This document shows, in pieces, positions 1 through 10,800 of a stretch of 64,000 nucleotides of DNA. The stretch comes from Primula veris (lineage: Eukaryota; Streptophyta; Magnoliopsida; Ericales; Primulaceae). Location of the stretch: contig OY821750.1 of NCBI GenBank assembly GCA_963682055.1, positions 10,790,501-10,854,500 of the forward strand, written 5' to 3'. Numbering within the stretch: position 1 is the stretch's first letter; the number at the start of each line of letters is the position of its first letter. Under the pieces are notes generated by a model. The model was not told the origin of the DNA. It did no database searches and worked only from the letters and a program-made list of their open reading frames with translations. Position numbers and translations under genes: made by a program.

Positions 1-526
1 TTCATAGTATTCCTAGGCCTACCCTTAGGCATGCCGTTTGGGAATTTCATAGTATTCCTAGGCACAAGGGCCGTTTGCTAATTTCATAGTATTCCTAGGC
101 ACAAGGGTCGTTTGGGAATTTCATAGTATTCCTAGGCCTACCCTTAGGCATGCCGTTTGGGAATTTCATAGTATTCCTAGGCACAAGGGCCGTTTGGGAA
201 TTTCATAGTATTCCTAGGCCTACCCTTAGGCATGCCGTTTGGGAATTTCATAGTATTCCTAGGCACGAGGGCCGTTTGGGAATTTCATAGTATTCCTAGG
301 CCTACCCTTAGGCATGCCGTTTGGGAATTTCATAGTATTCCTAGGCACAAGGGCCGTTTGGGAATTTCATAGTATTCCTAGGCCTACCCTTAGGCATGCC
401 GTTTGGAAATTTCATAGTATTCCTAGGCACAACGGCCGTTTGGGAATTTCATAGTATTCCTAGGCACAAGGGCCGTTTGGGAATTTCATAGTATTCCTAG
501 GCCTACCCTTAGGCATGCCGTTTGGG
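1..526. repeat. Two-unit minisatellite (37-bp and 45-bp units)
   Basis: About 13 head-to-tail units all begin gggaatttcatagtattcc. A short form (A, ~37 bp) continues with a cacaagggccgttt-type end. A long form (B, ~45 bp) continues with ctacccttaggcatgccgttt. The order reads B A A B A B A B A B A A B. It lies just beyond the end of the minus-strand gypsy pol, so it is in that element's 3' untranslated region; Tat-type elements often carry tandem repeats there. The left end of the array is cut by the window. Confidence 0.93.
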
Positions 527-636
527 AATTTTAGCTGCACTCGTTAGACAGCATGATAAAATGTTTTATTTATTCAAGACAATGTCATTAAGCAGGAGGG
601 GTAAGGTGGCACCTGTATTTGTACTGATGAGATGGC

Positions 637-1104
637 CTATATGTAGTCCTTCTTTAGGTTAGCCACATTCCAGGAATTCTTCTCCCCTCTGCTGTTTTCG
701 AACAGAACGCTTTTGAGTTTGTAGGTAACCGGGCTTATTCTCTTGACGATCTCATATGGTCCCTCCCAGGTGGGGCTTAATTTGCCATGTATTTCATTGC
801 GGGTATAGACCGTTACTCGTCGCAGCACCAATTCTCCGACCATAAACTCTTTGGTCCCTTTCACCCTCTTGTCATACGTTTGCTTAACGCCTTGTTGATA
901 CTTCGCTAGTGTAAGAGCTGCTATCTCTCGTTTCTCGTCTAGCATGTCGAGTTCCTCTCTCATTCTTTGTTCATTGTTTCCTTGCTCGACTAAAGTTGTT
1001 CGTAGTGTGGGTAGCCCGATTTCTGTTGGTATGACGACCTCGACGCCGTATGCTAAGCTGAACGGGGTTTCTTTGGTGTCCGTCTTTGGTGTAGTTCGGC
1101 ACGA
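637..1104 (-). pseudogene. Gypsy integrase C-terminal part, downstream of an in-frame stop
   Basis: The reading frame of the integrase core continues here after a TAG codon at 1105-1107, which sits where a conserved Trp (LW.YRTT-type motif) is expected. Downstream are the GVEVVIPTEIG and LR..LVEQ-type segments. From Met at 963 comes the integrase C-terminal domain with GELVLRRV, KLSPTWEGPYEIV and a final W-x-V-x-NLKKDY, typical of gypsy integrases. The part from 963 to 637 is open. The stop would separate it from the catalytic core unless read through. Confidence 0.85.
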
Positions 1105-3180
1105 CTATAAGATGTTGAGTAGCCGCTCGGGCCATCTCCCCTTTGCTTGTTCGAGGGTTGTCTTGATGCCATCTAGGACGGTTCGGTTTGATACCTCTGC
1201 TTGTCCGTTTCTCTGTGGGTATGTTGGCGTCGAATAGAACTTTCGGATACCGAGTTCTTCGTACCAAAGCTGCAAGTTGGCTTCTTTGAACTGGGTGCCA
1301 TTTTCTGCGACGATGGCGTACGGTATACCGAACCTTGTGATGATGTGCTCCCAGATGAACTGTTTGACATTACTGGCTTTAATTTCGCTGAGAGGTTTAG
1401 CCTCAACCCATTTGGTGAAGTAGTCCGTCGCCACGATCAGATATTCGATGCTGCCGGGTGCTCTAGGAAGCTTTCCGGCTATATCAATCGCACATTGTGC
1501 GAATGGCCATGGTGCCGATACCGGGGTCATCATAGATGATGGGAGCCGAGGTATCTTGGCGAATCGTTGGCACTTGTCACAACGTTGGACGTATACATTG
1601 GCGTCTCGCTTGATATATGGCCACCAATATCCTTGTGTGATTGCTTTGTTGGCAAGGGACCGCCCTTTGATGTGTGCTCCGCAGGATCCTTCATGGATTT
1701 CCTCCAGGACCGGTAGCTGCATTTCGGGTCGGACACACAGAAGATGGGGTCCTCGGTAGCTGGATTTGTATAGTTTGTCGTCGTTGGACCGCCAGAAATG
1801 AGGAGCCTTTCTCGTAATTTTCAATGCCTTTATCTTATCTGCCGGGAGGATTCCGTTGCCCAGATAGTGAATCATGTCGTCCATCCAACCTAGTTCGTAT
1901 TGTACTGACGCTACTCGGTCTATTCTTTTGGTTATGCTTGGGGTCGGTAGTAATTCCACTGTAATCGACCGAGTGTCGGTTAAGGTTAATGTTAATGTCG
2001 AGGCTCGGGTGGCTAGGGCATCGGCATGTGCGTTTTCGGTGCGATTGATTCTTATCAACTCGCACTGTTCGAAGGTGGCCATCAAGCTTTGAACCTTCTC
2101 TTGGTAGAGGATCATTCTGTCATCTTTGGCTTGGTATTCGCCGTTGGACTGGTTTACGATCAGCATTGAGTCGGAACTTGCAGTTAGGTGGGAGCATCCG
2201 AGGGACCGGGCAATGAGCATGCCGTTTATCATGGCTTCGTACTCTGCCTCATTGTTGGTAGCTCGGAAACCTAGTTTAATGCTCTTCTCTATGATCGCTC
2301 CCCCTCTAGACTTGAGGACGATCCCCGTTCCTGATCCGTCCTTGGTGGCTGATCCATCGACATGTATCTGCCAGTGTGATTGGGGCGATATAGCCATGGG
2401 CTCGTCATACCCTTCGGTGAATTCCGCGACGAAATCGGCCAAGACTTGTCCCTTTATGGCATGTCGGGGTGCGAACTCGATATGAAATTGGGATAACTCG
2501 ACCCCCCATGCGGCCACTCTGCCACTAATGTCGGTCCGTCGAAGCGATTCTTTAATATGGAATTTCGTGTATACTTGGACTTGATGAGCTATGAAATAGT
2601 GCGGCAACTTTCTGATCGCGACGACCAATGCCAAGCACAGCTTTTCCAAGGGTAGGTAACGTGTTTCGGCTTCGACCAGAGTTTTGCTGACGAAGTAGAT
2701 AGGGAATTGTTCACGACCTTCTTCTCTTAGGATAACCGTGCTCACAGCTGTAGCGGAAACTGCTAGGTAGCAAGCCAGAATATCTCCTTTGTTCGGCCTG
2801 ACTAACAGTGGCAGCGTCCTTAAGTACTCTTTGAGGCTGTTGAAAGAAGCTTCACATCCCGGGTCCCACACGAATTTTCTATCCTTCTTGAGTGATTCAA
2901 AAAATGGCCGTCCCTTGTCTGCGGATCGGCTGATGAACCTGTTCAATGCGGCCATCATTCCGGTGAGCTCTTGTACCTGTTTCTTATTTTTGGGCGCTGC
3001 TAGATTCCGAAGAGCTGTGATCTGATCGGGATTAGCCTTTATTCCTCGTCGGCTGACCATGTGCCCCATGAACTTCCCTTTGCTGATGCCGAATGCACAC
3101 TTGCTCGCATTGAGTTTGAGTTTGTGCTCGCCCAAAGTTCGGAAGACGTCTCTGATATCTTGAATGTGGGATGTGGCCTT
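1105..3180 (-). pseudogene. Gypsy pol: end of RT, RNase H, second RNase H, integrase core
   Basis: A long open frame begins around GEHKLKLNASKCAFG (end of RT palm/thumb). It runs through the RT-linked RNase H-type region (FVWDPGCEASF, LPLEKLCLALV), then a second cellular-type RNase H starting at IHVDGSATKDGSGTG with NNEAEYEA and NAHADALA. Next come the integrase zinc finger (H..H, CDKCQ) and core. The catalytic series is D in CAIDIAG, then AENGTQF where DNGTQF is expected, then E in NGQAEVSNRT. The second Asp is therefore Glu (codon 1303-1305), which should impair catalysis. The frame ends at TAG 1105-1107. The 5' side is joined by a 1-nt indel to the preceding RT segment. Confidence 0.9.
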
Positions 3181-3355
3181 TTTCGCTTTTGACGACCATG
3201 TCGTCTATGTATACCTCCATGGTCTTCCCTATGTGCTCTCGGCATACCTTCGTTATCATCCTTTGGTATGTTGCTCCCGCGTTGCGTAGGCCGAACGGCA
3301 TTACCGTATAGCAATAGTTCCCTAAAGGTGATATAAACGACGTCTTTTCTTGATC
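3181..3355 (-). pseudogene. Gypsy RT middle segment with the YIDD box
   Basis: This is the same frame as the upstream gag-pro-RT ORF but after its stop. It carries MPFGLRNAGATYQRM and the catalytic YIDDMVVKS motif of gypsy reverse transcriptase. An in-frame TAA (3356-3358) lies directly upstream, between HQIPLAH and DQEKTSF. Near 3175-3185 the RT sequence changes frame (an extra base in the run after KSEK), and RT continues in the frame of the next pol segment. Both lesions are in the sequence given; I cannot exclude sequencing error. Confidence 0.85.
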
Positions 3356-5683
3356 TTAGTGGGCGAGGGGAATTTGGTGGTACCCTGAATATGCATCAAG
3401 GAAGGTCATCCGTTCTGCTCCCGCAGTCGCGTCCACCAATTGATCAATCCTTGGAAGGGGAAAGTGGTCCCTCGGGCAGGCTTTGTTGAGATTGGTGAAG
3501 TCTATACAGACCTTCTCCTTTCCGTTCTTCTTAGGGACGACGACGGGATTGGATAACCATTTTGGATAGAAGACCTCCCTTATGGCTCCGGCCTCCAATA
3601 GCTTTTGGACTTCAGCAATTATAGTGGATCTGTGCTGTACAGATACTTTTCTGCTCCTCTGAACTATCGGCTTATACTCGGCGTCAACACTTAGATGGTG
3701 ACATGCCGTTTTAGGGTCTAGGCCTGGCATGTCTTTGGGACTCCAGGCGAATTTATCAATGTTGTTGAAAATGAATGCTTCCAACTCTTCGGATTCCTTT
3801 TTTGGAAGGTTGTCGCCGATGAGGAAGTAGTGCTCCTCGTCAGTATTCAGGATATACACCTTCCTAAGTGTTTCTCCTACTTGTTCTTCAACATCCCTCT
3901 CGGTTTTGGCTATTTGGTTAATCAGCTTCTTTGTGCTGGTGGGTTGTTTGACAATGCTCAGCTGTTTTTGAAGAGCCGCGGTAATGTCCTCACAGCGTCT
4001 TGAATCTTCTTGACATCCTCTGGCTGTCTCGATCCCTCCCCTATCATTTGGGTATTTGACTTTTTGGTGATAGGTCGAGGGTATGGCCTTCATGGCGTGC
4101 AGCCAGGGTCGTCCCAAGATTGCGTTGTGGCCGGAGTTGTCGTTGACCACTAAGAACTCCATGGGAACTGACACGGATCCAGTCATGACACTGAGGACGA
4201 TCTTTCCCAACGGTTTAGTCGTCTCGGAGATGAACCCGATCAGTGTGACATCGGTAGGCTGTAGATCCTGCATCTTGAGTTCCATCTTGTCGAAAAGCTC
4301 TCTGTACATGATATCACAAGAGGCTCCTTGGTCGACAAGTACCCTGCTGACCGTGTCAAGGCCGATTTGAACACGGAGGTTGATGGCGTCCCCGTGGGGG
4401 TAAATCACCCCTTCTTCGTCCAGATCCGAGAAGGAGATGGGCGGATGTCGTCGTGGTGTGCATTGTCGTTTGGAGGTCGATGCCTGTGACGCCTTGGCTA
4501 CCTGGCCAAAGTGCGCCAGTTGCCGTTGTCGCGATCGTTCCCCACCCGTGCCCTTGGGTCGTGACATGTGAACGACGTTAATTGTTTTGCCGTGCCGGTT
4601 GTCGGCTCCCTCAATGGTCAGTTGTTTGCCTTTATTTCCGGCGCCTTTGATGAACTTGGCCAGGTATCCCGCGTCGCCCCACAGGTTCATTTTCCACCGC
4701 AGGTTACGGCAGTGCTCGGTGAGGTGTCCGTAGTCCTCGTGATAGGCGCAGAAAAGCTTGGGGTCTCTATGCTCAGGGGGGGTAGCGAGCGGCTCTGGTC
4801 GTGAATACCAGCTTTCTCTGCGGATATTCTTAAGGATATCTTCAGCAGACAGGTTGAAAGAGTATCTCAATTCGACCGGTTCGAAACTCTTTTGCTTTTC
4901 CCTTCCCTGGAATCGGCCTTGTTGTGACTGACTGGCTGGCATAGGGTAGGTGAGCTGGAGCGGTTTATGTTCGTTGATCGGTGTTGGGTATGCGATTTGG
5001 AGCGGTTTGGGCTCAGGTTCTCGTGGTCGCTCTACCCTGCTATGGACCTCGGGACCTTTGTCCTTTCTGGTCGGTTTGAATGTTTCTCCCTGGTTATTTC
5101 TAACTCTTTTGCGACCCACCTGTGCCTCTCGGACCGATTCTCTTCTTGGTAGAGTTCGGTTGAGGATATGCAGTTCGTCGTTTTTATCGGTGAGGTGAGT
5201 ACAATAGGCTAGCAGGGAATCAGTGGTCGGAAAGTTTTTGCCTATGAACTTCCTTCTCGCCCAATATCCATTAGGGATGGAATTGATAAAGTTCTGGATG
5301 GCTATATTATTGGCGTACTGTGGAATCTGGTTTGCTACGTCGATGAAACGTATGCAGTAGTCGTTGAGCCTTTCATTTGGCATCATCGTCATTTTCAGAA
5401 GGGTTTCAATGCTAACCTTCTTCTTCCGATGAGCAGCGTATCGGGTGGAGTACGCTTTTAACAGCTCCGCCCAGTCTCCTATAGAGCCCCGTGGTAAGTT
5501 ATGGTACCATGACGAAGCCTCTTGGCCCAAACTGTTTTTGAAAAACTTGCACATCAGTGCATGGTCATCACTCCACAGCTCCATCTTCGTCTTGTAGTGC
5601 CTCAGATGGTCTATGGGACAACTCCTCCCATCATAGAGCCTGAACTCGGGGATGACGAACCCCACAGGATTGCGGTACCGCAT
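3356..5683 (-). pseudogene. Gypsy gag capsid region, aspartic protease and N-terminal RT
   Basis: This 775-codon open frame starts in the gag capsid domain (FRLYDGRSCPIDHL, SWYHNLPRGSIGDWAEL, MMPNERLNDYCIRFIDVANQI). It continues with a basic region and a zinc-knuckle-like CAYHEDYGHLTEHC. The protease signature is VDQGASCDIMY, with later ILGRPWLHAMKAIPS. RT begins with GAIREVFYPKWLSNPVVVPK, KVCIDFTNLNKACP and FLDAYSGYHQI. It ends at TAA 3356. The true gag start is upstream in another frame, so the Met at 5683 is only the first Met in this frame. Confidence 0.9.
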
Positions 5684-6582
5684 GATCTGTTCGGCACATG
5701 GGGTTTCTTGACATACGTTCCAAGCCTGTTGGAACGCTTCATCCGTGGCTTGGTAGGGGGGGTGTATCCCCCCTGATGTGGTGGTGGGCCGTATCCTCCC
5801 CCGATCATGTGTTCGGGATACCTACCGTCCTTCGGGTTTCTGTTGAGGACATGTTCCGTATGAGCGTTTGGGTGGACGAAGGTTGGAGGGATCGTTATCG
5901 GGACGTTGCCCCCTTGATGGGGCACTCCTGTATCTGGTCGTCGGCCCGCCGCTTCCAAGGCAGCCCTATAGGCGGAATCTTCCGCTTCACGACGTGGGTC
6001 TTTGTCTGCATTGGCAGGTTGGCTATTCGGCAATATGATGCCGGCTGCTGCCATGGCCGTCATACACGCTGCCAGCTGAACTTGCAGTTGGGCGTTGTTC
6101 CTTTCATCGGCTAACGGAACAATATGTTGTACTTCCACCGTGGGTGGTGTAATCATCCTTGGTGGGTGAGTCGGTAGTCGGGACAACTGTTCGAGTACAT
6201 GATCCTCGGGCATGCCAAGCCGGCGAGCTTCGTTTGTTTGTAAACGAGCACCAGAGTTGACCGAGGCTGTTGGCAAAGGGACTCTTGAGCTCGGTCCTGC
6301 ATGGGATCCGGGTATGCGTCTTCTTGTGCGCCTTAGTACGGGCAAGGCTTGTTCGTCTTCCGAGGACGTTTGGTATTCTTCGACGATCCCTTCAAGCTGT
6401 TGGGGTTGTTCGATCGGTTGTTCTTGGTGGACATTGGAGGTTGTTGGTTGGTTTCCGGACTGGATAGCTTCGTATCTATCGCGGATGGCGAGTAGATCGT
6501 CGAGGTCTTGTTGGCTAATCTGCACGTGTTGGTTATTGGTTTCTACTATCTCGGGATGGGTTTCTTCTACATTAGTCACCAT
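5611..6582 (-). pseudogene. Gypsy gag N-terminal part
   Basis: A 323-codon frame begins with ATG at 6582, 61 bp after the primer site and so a sensible gag start. The product is hydrophilic, rich in Gln, Pro and Glu (TNNQHVQISQQDLDDLLAIRD), with an Ala/Met stretch (CMTAMAAAGIILP), as in N-terminal regions of Tat-type gag. Near the G-run at about 5755-5762 the coding signal shifts to the frame of the next ORF, since the reading just upstream of MRYRNPVGF is gag-like in that other frame. The 73-bp overlap with that ORF therefore reflects a 1-nt indel and not programmed overlap, though a programmed shift cannot be ruled out. Confidence 0.75.
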
Positions 6583-6642
6583 TGTCGCTCGTCTGGTAGA
6601 GTATTGGTATTCGAATTCTAAACTAGTTGGGAACTAGATGAT

Positions 6643-6659
6643 TCCCGGAGACGGCGCCA
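6643..6659 (-). other. Primer binding site, tRNA-Asp type
   Basis: On the minus strand the sequence TGGCGCCGTCTCCGGGA begins two bases after the LTR end. It resembles the TGGCGCCGTTGCCGGGG primer site, complementary to the tRNA-Asp 3' end, used by Tat/Athila elements. Confidence 0.85.
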
Positions 6660-6661
6660 TT

Positions 6662-7191
6662 TGATAAAACCATAACTTTTGTCGGTGGCGTTAGGTTTTT
6701 CAACAATGATATAATATTAAATATATAATAAATGGTGAACACTTCGGGATTTTTATTATTATTCGGCAATCGCCGTTGATCGGATTACAATTTCCTTGTA
6801 ACAATCATGCTCGACTTAACTATTTGATCTCTCATCTTGATCTTTCTCCTTCTTCTTCGGTACTCGGTTCTTTCTCTGTTCGGTTTATGTCTTGATGTGA
6901 CAAGCTTTTGGCTAGTTTCTCTTTTTTCTCTACTTCTCTATATATTTTTTGGATAGATTTTCTGGTCCCTTTCTTGGGGGATACTTGGCTATTTATAGGC
7001 TATTATGCCTCTTAGGATGTTGACAAATGTCTCCATCTCATGGGTTTTTTCAGATATGGGTCCCTAGTTAAGTGGGCTTGGCCTTTTTGTAAAGGGGGTG
7101 ATAACCCATTAAGCGTTGGATACCCAGTTATGATATATGGGCTGATTAAGATCCGAATAAAATACTCGGGTCTAATTTTTATGTTCTATCA
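6662..7191 (-). repeat. 5' LTR of the gypsy element
   Basis: A 530-bp LTR is bounded by the inverted ends tgataaaa (6662) and ttctatca (to 7191), so it reads TGATA...TATCA. The primer site follows immediately on the inner side. The outer flank at 7192 begins caagt, the expected position of one 5-bp TSD copy. The partner LTR is outside the window, so the boundary rests on the inverted ends and the primer site. Confidence 0.82.
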
Positions 7192-7461
7192 CAAGTACTC
7201 CATACATCACTTTTAATTCTTTTTCTTAATTAACAAATAAAAAATTATAGAAATTATTGGAAAATATAAAAATGCAAAAAGTACCCTTTTCATGAAAAAA
7301 TCACCCCAAAAAAAATAATACTTTTTTTTTCACAAATCTTAATTTTATATACCACAATGTAATTTTTATTTTCTCTAGTTCACCATCGAACTGTATTATT
7401 ACACACATCACTCTCTTTATCTTTTTCCCATTAATCAAAATCAAAATCAAAATCAAAATAG
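7192..7461 (+). promoter_or_regulatory. Likely promoter/5' UTR of TH2
   Basis: This is the only host DNA between the gypsy LTR and the TH2 start codon. A TATA-like tttatata lies at about 7344-7351, roughly 110 bp before ATG. A CT-rich stretch follows (tcactctctttatctttttccc), and four tcaaaa units stand directly before the start. The LTR transcribes away from TH2. Transcript start is not known. Confidence 0.4.
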
Positions 7462-7856
7462 ATGCTGCAGCGCCTGCTCTTCCCCCAAACCAAACTCCTA
7501 AAATCCTCATCCGTCCGATCTCACCGCCAAATCAATATCCACCGTCCATCTTCATCTTCATCTTCATCCTCATCATCATCCCATAACAACAACAATAACA
7601 ATAACAGCAACAACAACAATATTATTAGTATTAGTAAACCAGTAGTTGTGAATAATAAGGGAGATTTAATGGGAGAGAGCAATATAGGTGGAAGGTTCTG
7701 GAAAAAGTTCAGAAAAGAATCGAGTTTCTCTCTCTACACTCCTTTCGTCGTATCCTTGGCTTCCGGAACACTTCAATTAAACACTTTCGCAAATTATATC
7801 GCTCAGGATGTTCATTTCCTAAATGCCTTCTCACATGCGTGCGTTATTGATTACCA

Positions 7857-7892
<36 letters not shown>

Positions 7893-10800
7893 TAATGTGT
7901 AGTGTGTGTTAGAGTTTATTATGTCACATCATATCGACTTTGATCGGATTGGATGGACTCTTACATTATGTGTATGGATGTGTTTTTCTTGATTTGGGAA
8001 GCTAGAAATCCGTAGTAGAGATCGTCACGTGCTACAACACCCCCCTATAATTCTGATATTTTTAGTTTTTGATCATGTATTTTTACTAGAACATGTAAAA
8101 AAAATGATGATTTGGCGTCCCTATTTTTTTTATTTCACTTGATATAATTGCTTATTTAAATCAACACCCTGATGAACCATTCCTGGCTTCGCCTCTGGTT
8201 GTAAGCGTAGATGGAGAAATTAAAGTGTCACACCTCTACACCACATGTATATTGTAATTTGTTATGTGTATACGCGGAATCGGGAAAATGTGTGGTAGTA
8301 AGGTTCGTAGAGGATGTCCTCTTGGAGGACTACGTAATCTCTCGCGGATGGGTTTTTTGAAATTTACCTAATAAATAATGTCGATTTAAAGAAATTATTG
8401 TAATTTGTGCTAATATAAAAGAACGTTCTGAAAGGCGCTAGACGGGTTTATAGGGAAATTGGTCGCTTAGCTTCTTATTTTGCTCAATCACTATCTATTG
8501 CCTAGGAGGCCTAATTTCCGCCTAGACTCACTTTTTAGAACACCGAGTTATGTATGTGACTCTAGGTGGTCGTTACGAAAAATTTTGCACTTTCTAATTG
8601 CTTTTAATTTGATCGGGCCATCGGTGAAGTTGGATTTTTGTCTAAGGTTGCAAAATACGAAATGAAATTTTATGGGGTTGCAAAACATAATGTTTCTGAA
8701 TCAATTTTGAAAATCCCTATTGTAGAAGTATCATTTAGGTATTGCTTTTAATTAGGTGGGAGCGTCAGATGTAATGTTAATCAGGGATTAGTTTGATTTT
8801 TTTCGTACTACGGTCGGGTAATTAGCAAAAACTCTTTAAAAATAGAGTAAAACATAAGTAAGTTCAAAACACGGAAGCAGGGTAAAATATCCCTTTTATT
8901 AAAAAAATTAATTATTGACAGTCATATAGAGCTTCAAGAGAAGAGTTATTGTCTGAAATAGTTGCCCAGCCATTGGACTTACATTTTGTCAAGTATAGTA
9001 CATCCTTTCATTCGACAATATAAATTTACAAACGCCAATCATGATGGTCAAAGTGCAGCTCACAATTGCGAGAAATTGTTTAGTCCTTTAATAAGATTGT
9101 CATATGGTCCTCCAAACCATGTGGCGGTCTTCATGGACTAATTAATCACTCCATAATCACATAATTATCATTGACGCATCACTATTTGTATACATACTAA
9201 CTAAGCTATATTGTATTATCTACTTTGCATTTAATCATCGGGTAGAGGGGATGTAACGAAAAAAATTGGCTCGAAATTGTAAAGTTCATATCAATAAATA
9301 ACCATGTATCTGTATAATATAACTCACGAGTTTCTAATCAACTCTTTTAATGGATGAACTCTAAATTAGCTGCATATTCTATAACTGTCTCGCAACTATC
9401 GGATCAATTTATATACAAAATTTGGCAGGTATGTATTAGTTTTTGTAACTACTTGTCTGCCAATTCTGAAAGTAAATGCCCATGAAATGTTTCAGTGCAG
9501 AATGTGTACTTGAAATTATAGAATGACAGTACTCATCACTATGTACATAAACTAGCATTTTGCAACGTGTAGATATATCTATCTAGCTTTTTGTGTAGGA
9601 AACTTCTTGTGTATATTACAAAAAGTAATTTTTTTTTTTTGCTATTAACATACTAAACTAATATTGGGTATAAAAACATCTGTAGACAGTTTTGTAAGTT
9701 TGAGTGACAGTTCTGCAATACAATATTGAGCTGTTTCGTGATTTTTCCGTCCTAAATGTAGGACAACTGCTTTCCAACTAGAGTATGTGCTAGTATCTCT
9801 GTCTCTAACTTGTAGTCTTGATCATCATGGCGTGTGTATTTACATACAGAGACTGTTTGTGTACACAAGTATAATGGAAAATGGTAGGCACATGAAATTC
9901 TGTATCTGGTAATGTTGAGGCAATGGCATGAGTGGTTGTTTTGCAGTTTGAGGCATTTCAGTGGATGTCGCCATCACATTTACATCAGTATGTGTGTCAA
10001 TAATCTAGGTGGCTAACATTCGCCAACTTATTCAGAAAAGGAGCATAAACAGTAATGAGTTAAGATTGAAATTACAAATCTTGTTTGTCACATCATTACA
10101 TACAAGCATAATGATTATGTATGACCAACATTGTGCTATGTGAGACTGATCAAGAGTAGTTACACAAACATTTTATTTTTTAACTTTATCCGCTAATGTT
10201 TTCAAATGAATATAGTCGTGCTACACACAGGTATTTATGCATATAGCTTGTGGTTTTTGGTTTGACGAATAATGTTTTTTTATTTCTACATCAATCCTTT
10301 GGATGTTGTTTCTTATTGTAATAGTTGAAAAGTTTCCTTTCTATATGCATATGTTGATTTCACTAGTTACGTTTATATCTTGATTGTACCTGTTATTTCC
10401 AGGTATGAGTTGGCTGAGAAGTGTGCAGATGATGATGATGCAAAAGTATCCATAAGTCAGTTGAGGAGAAGTGCGTTAGACGAGCTGAAATTGCATGATT
10501 CTTTCGCCCGAGTAAGATTTTGAATTATCTGCTTCTTTGAATACTATGAATAGAGACGCTTTCACAAAGCAGTGCTTGTGGTCAATGACTGAACAAGGCT
10601 ATATATAAACAGCTTTTCCTTAGACCTTTTAAGCTTCGGTGACGACAGTACAACGCTAGTTAGTTTTACGGATTTTACTCTGTCTACACCTTTCAGACAA
10701 AGGATACATTTGAATATTTGATGCAGATTCTTGAGCCTTTCATGAGTACTAATCTGTATCGTTAAAAGTTAGCCCTTGCTCTTCCTGTCCACATAGTTGA

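Larger units (their letters stand above)
1..7191 (-). mobile_element. Ty3/gypsy LTR retrotransposon, Tat-like, 3' end cut by the window
   Basis: Read on the minus strand the order is 5' LTR (6662-7191), primer site (6643-6659), gag, aspartic protease, reverse transcriptase, RNase H, a second RNase H, integrase, then a minisatellite 3' region. The second RNase H domain and the tRNA-Asp-type primer site are marks of the Tat lineage. The coding region is broken by a frameshift in gag, an in-frame stop and a frameshift in RT, an in-frame stop in integrase, and loss of one integrase catalytic Asp. This copy is therefore not autonomous. The 3' LTR should lie to the left of the window. Confidence 0.93.

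Noticed and set aside
1..526. CRISPR-like repeat-spacer array
   Set aside because: Units are directly adjacent variants of one another without unique spacers, in a plant retrotransposon.
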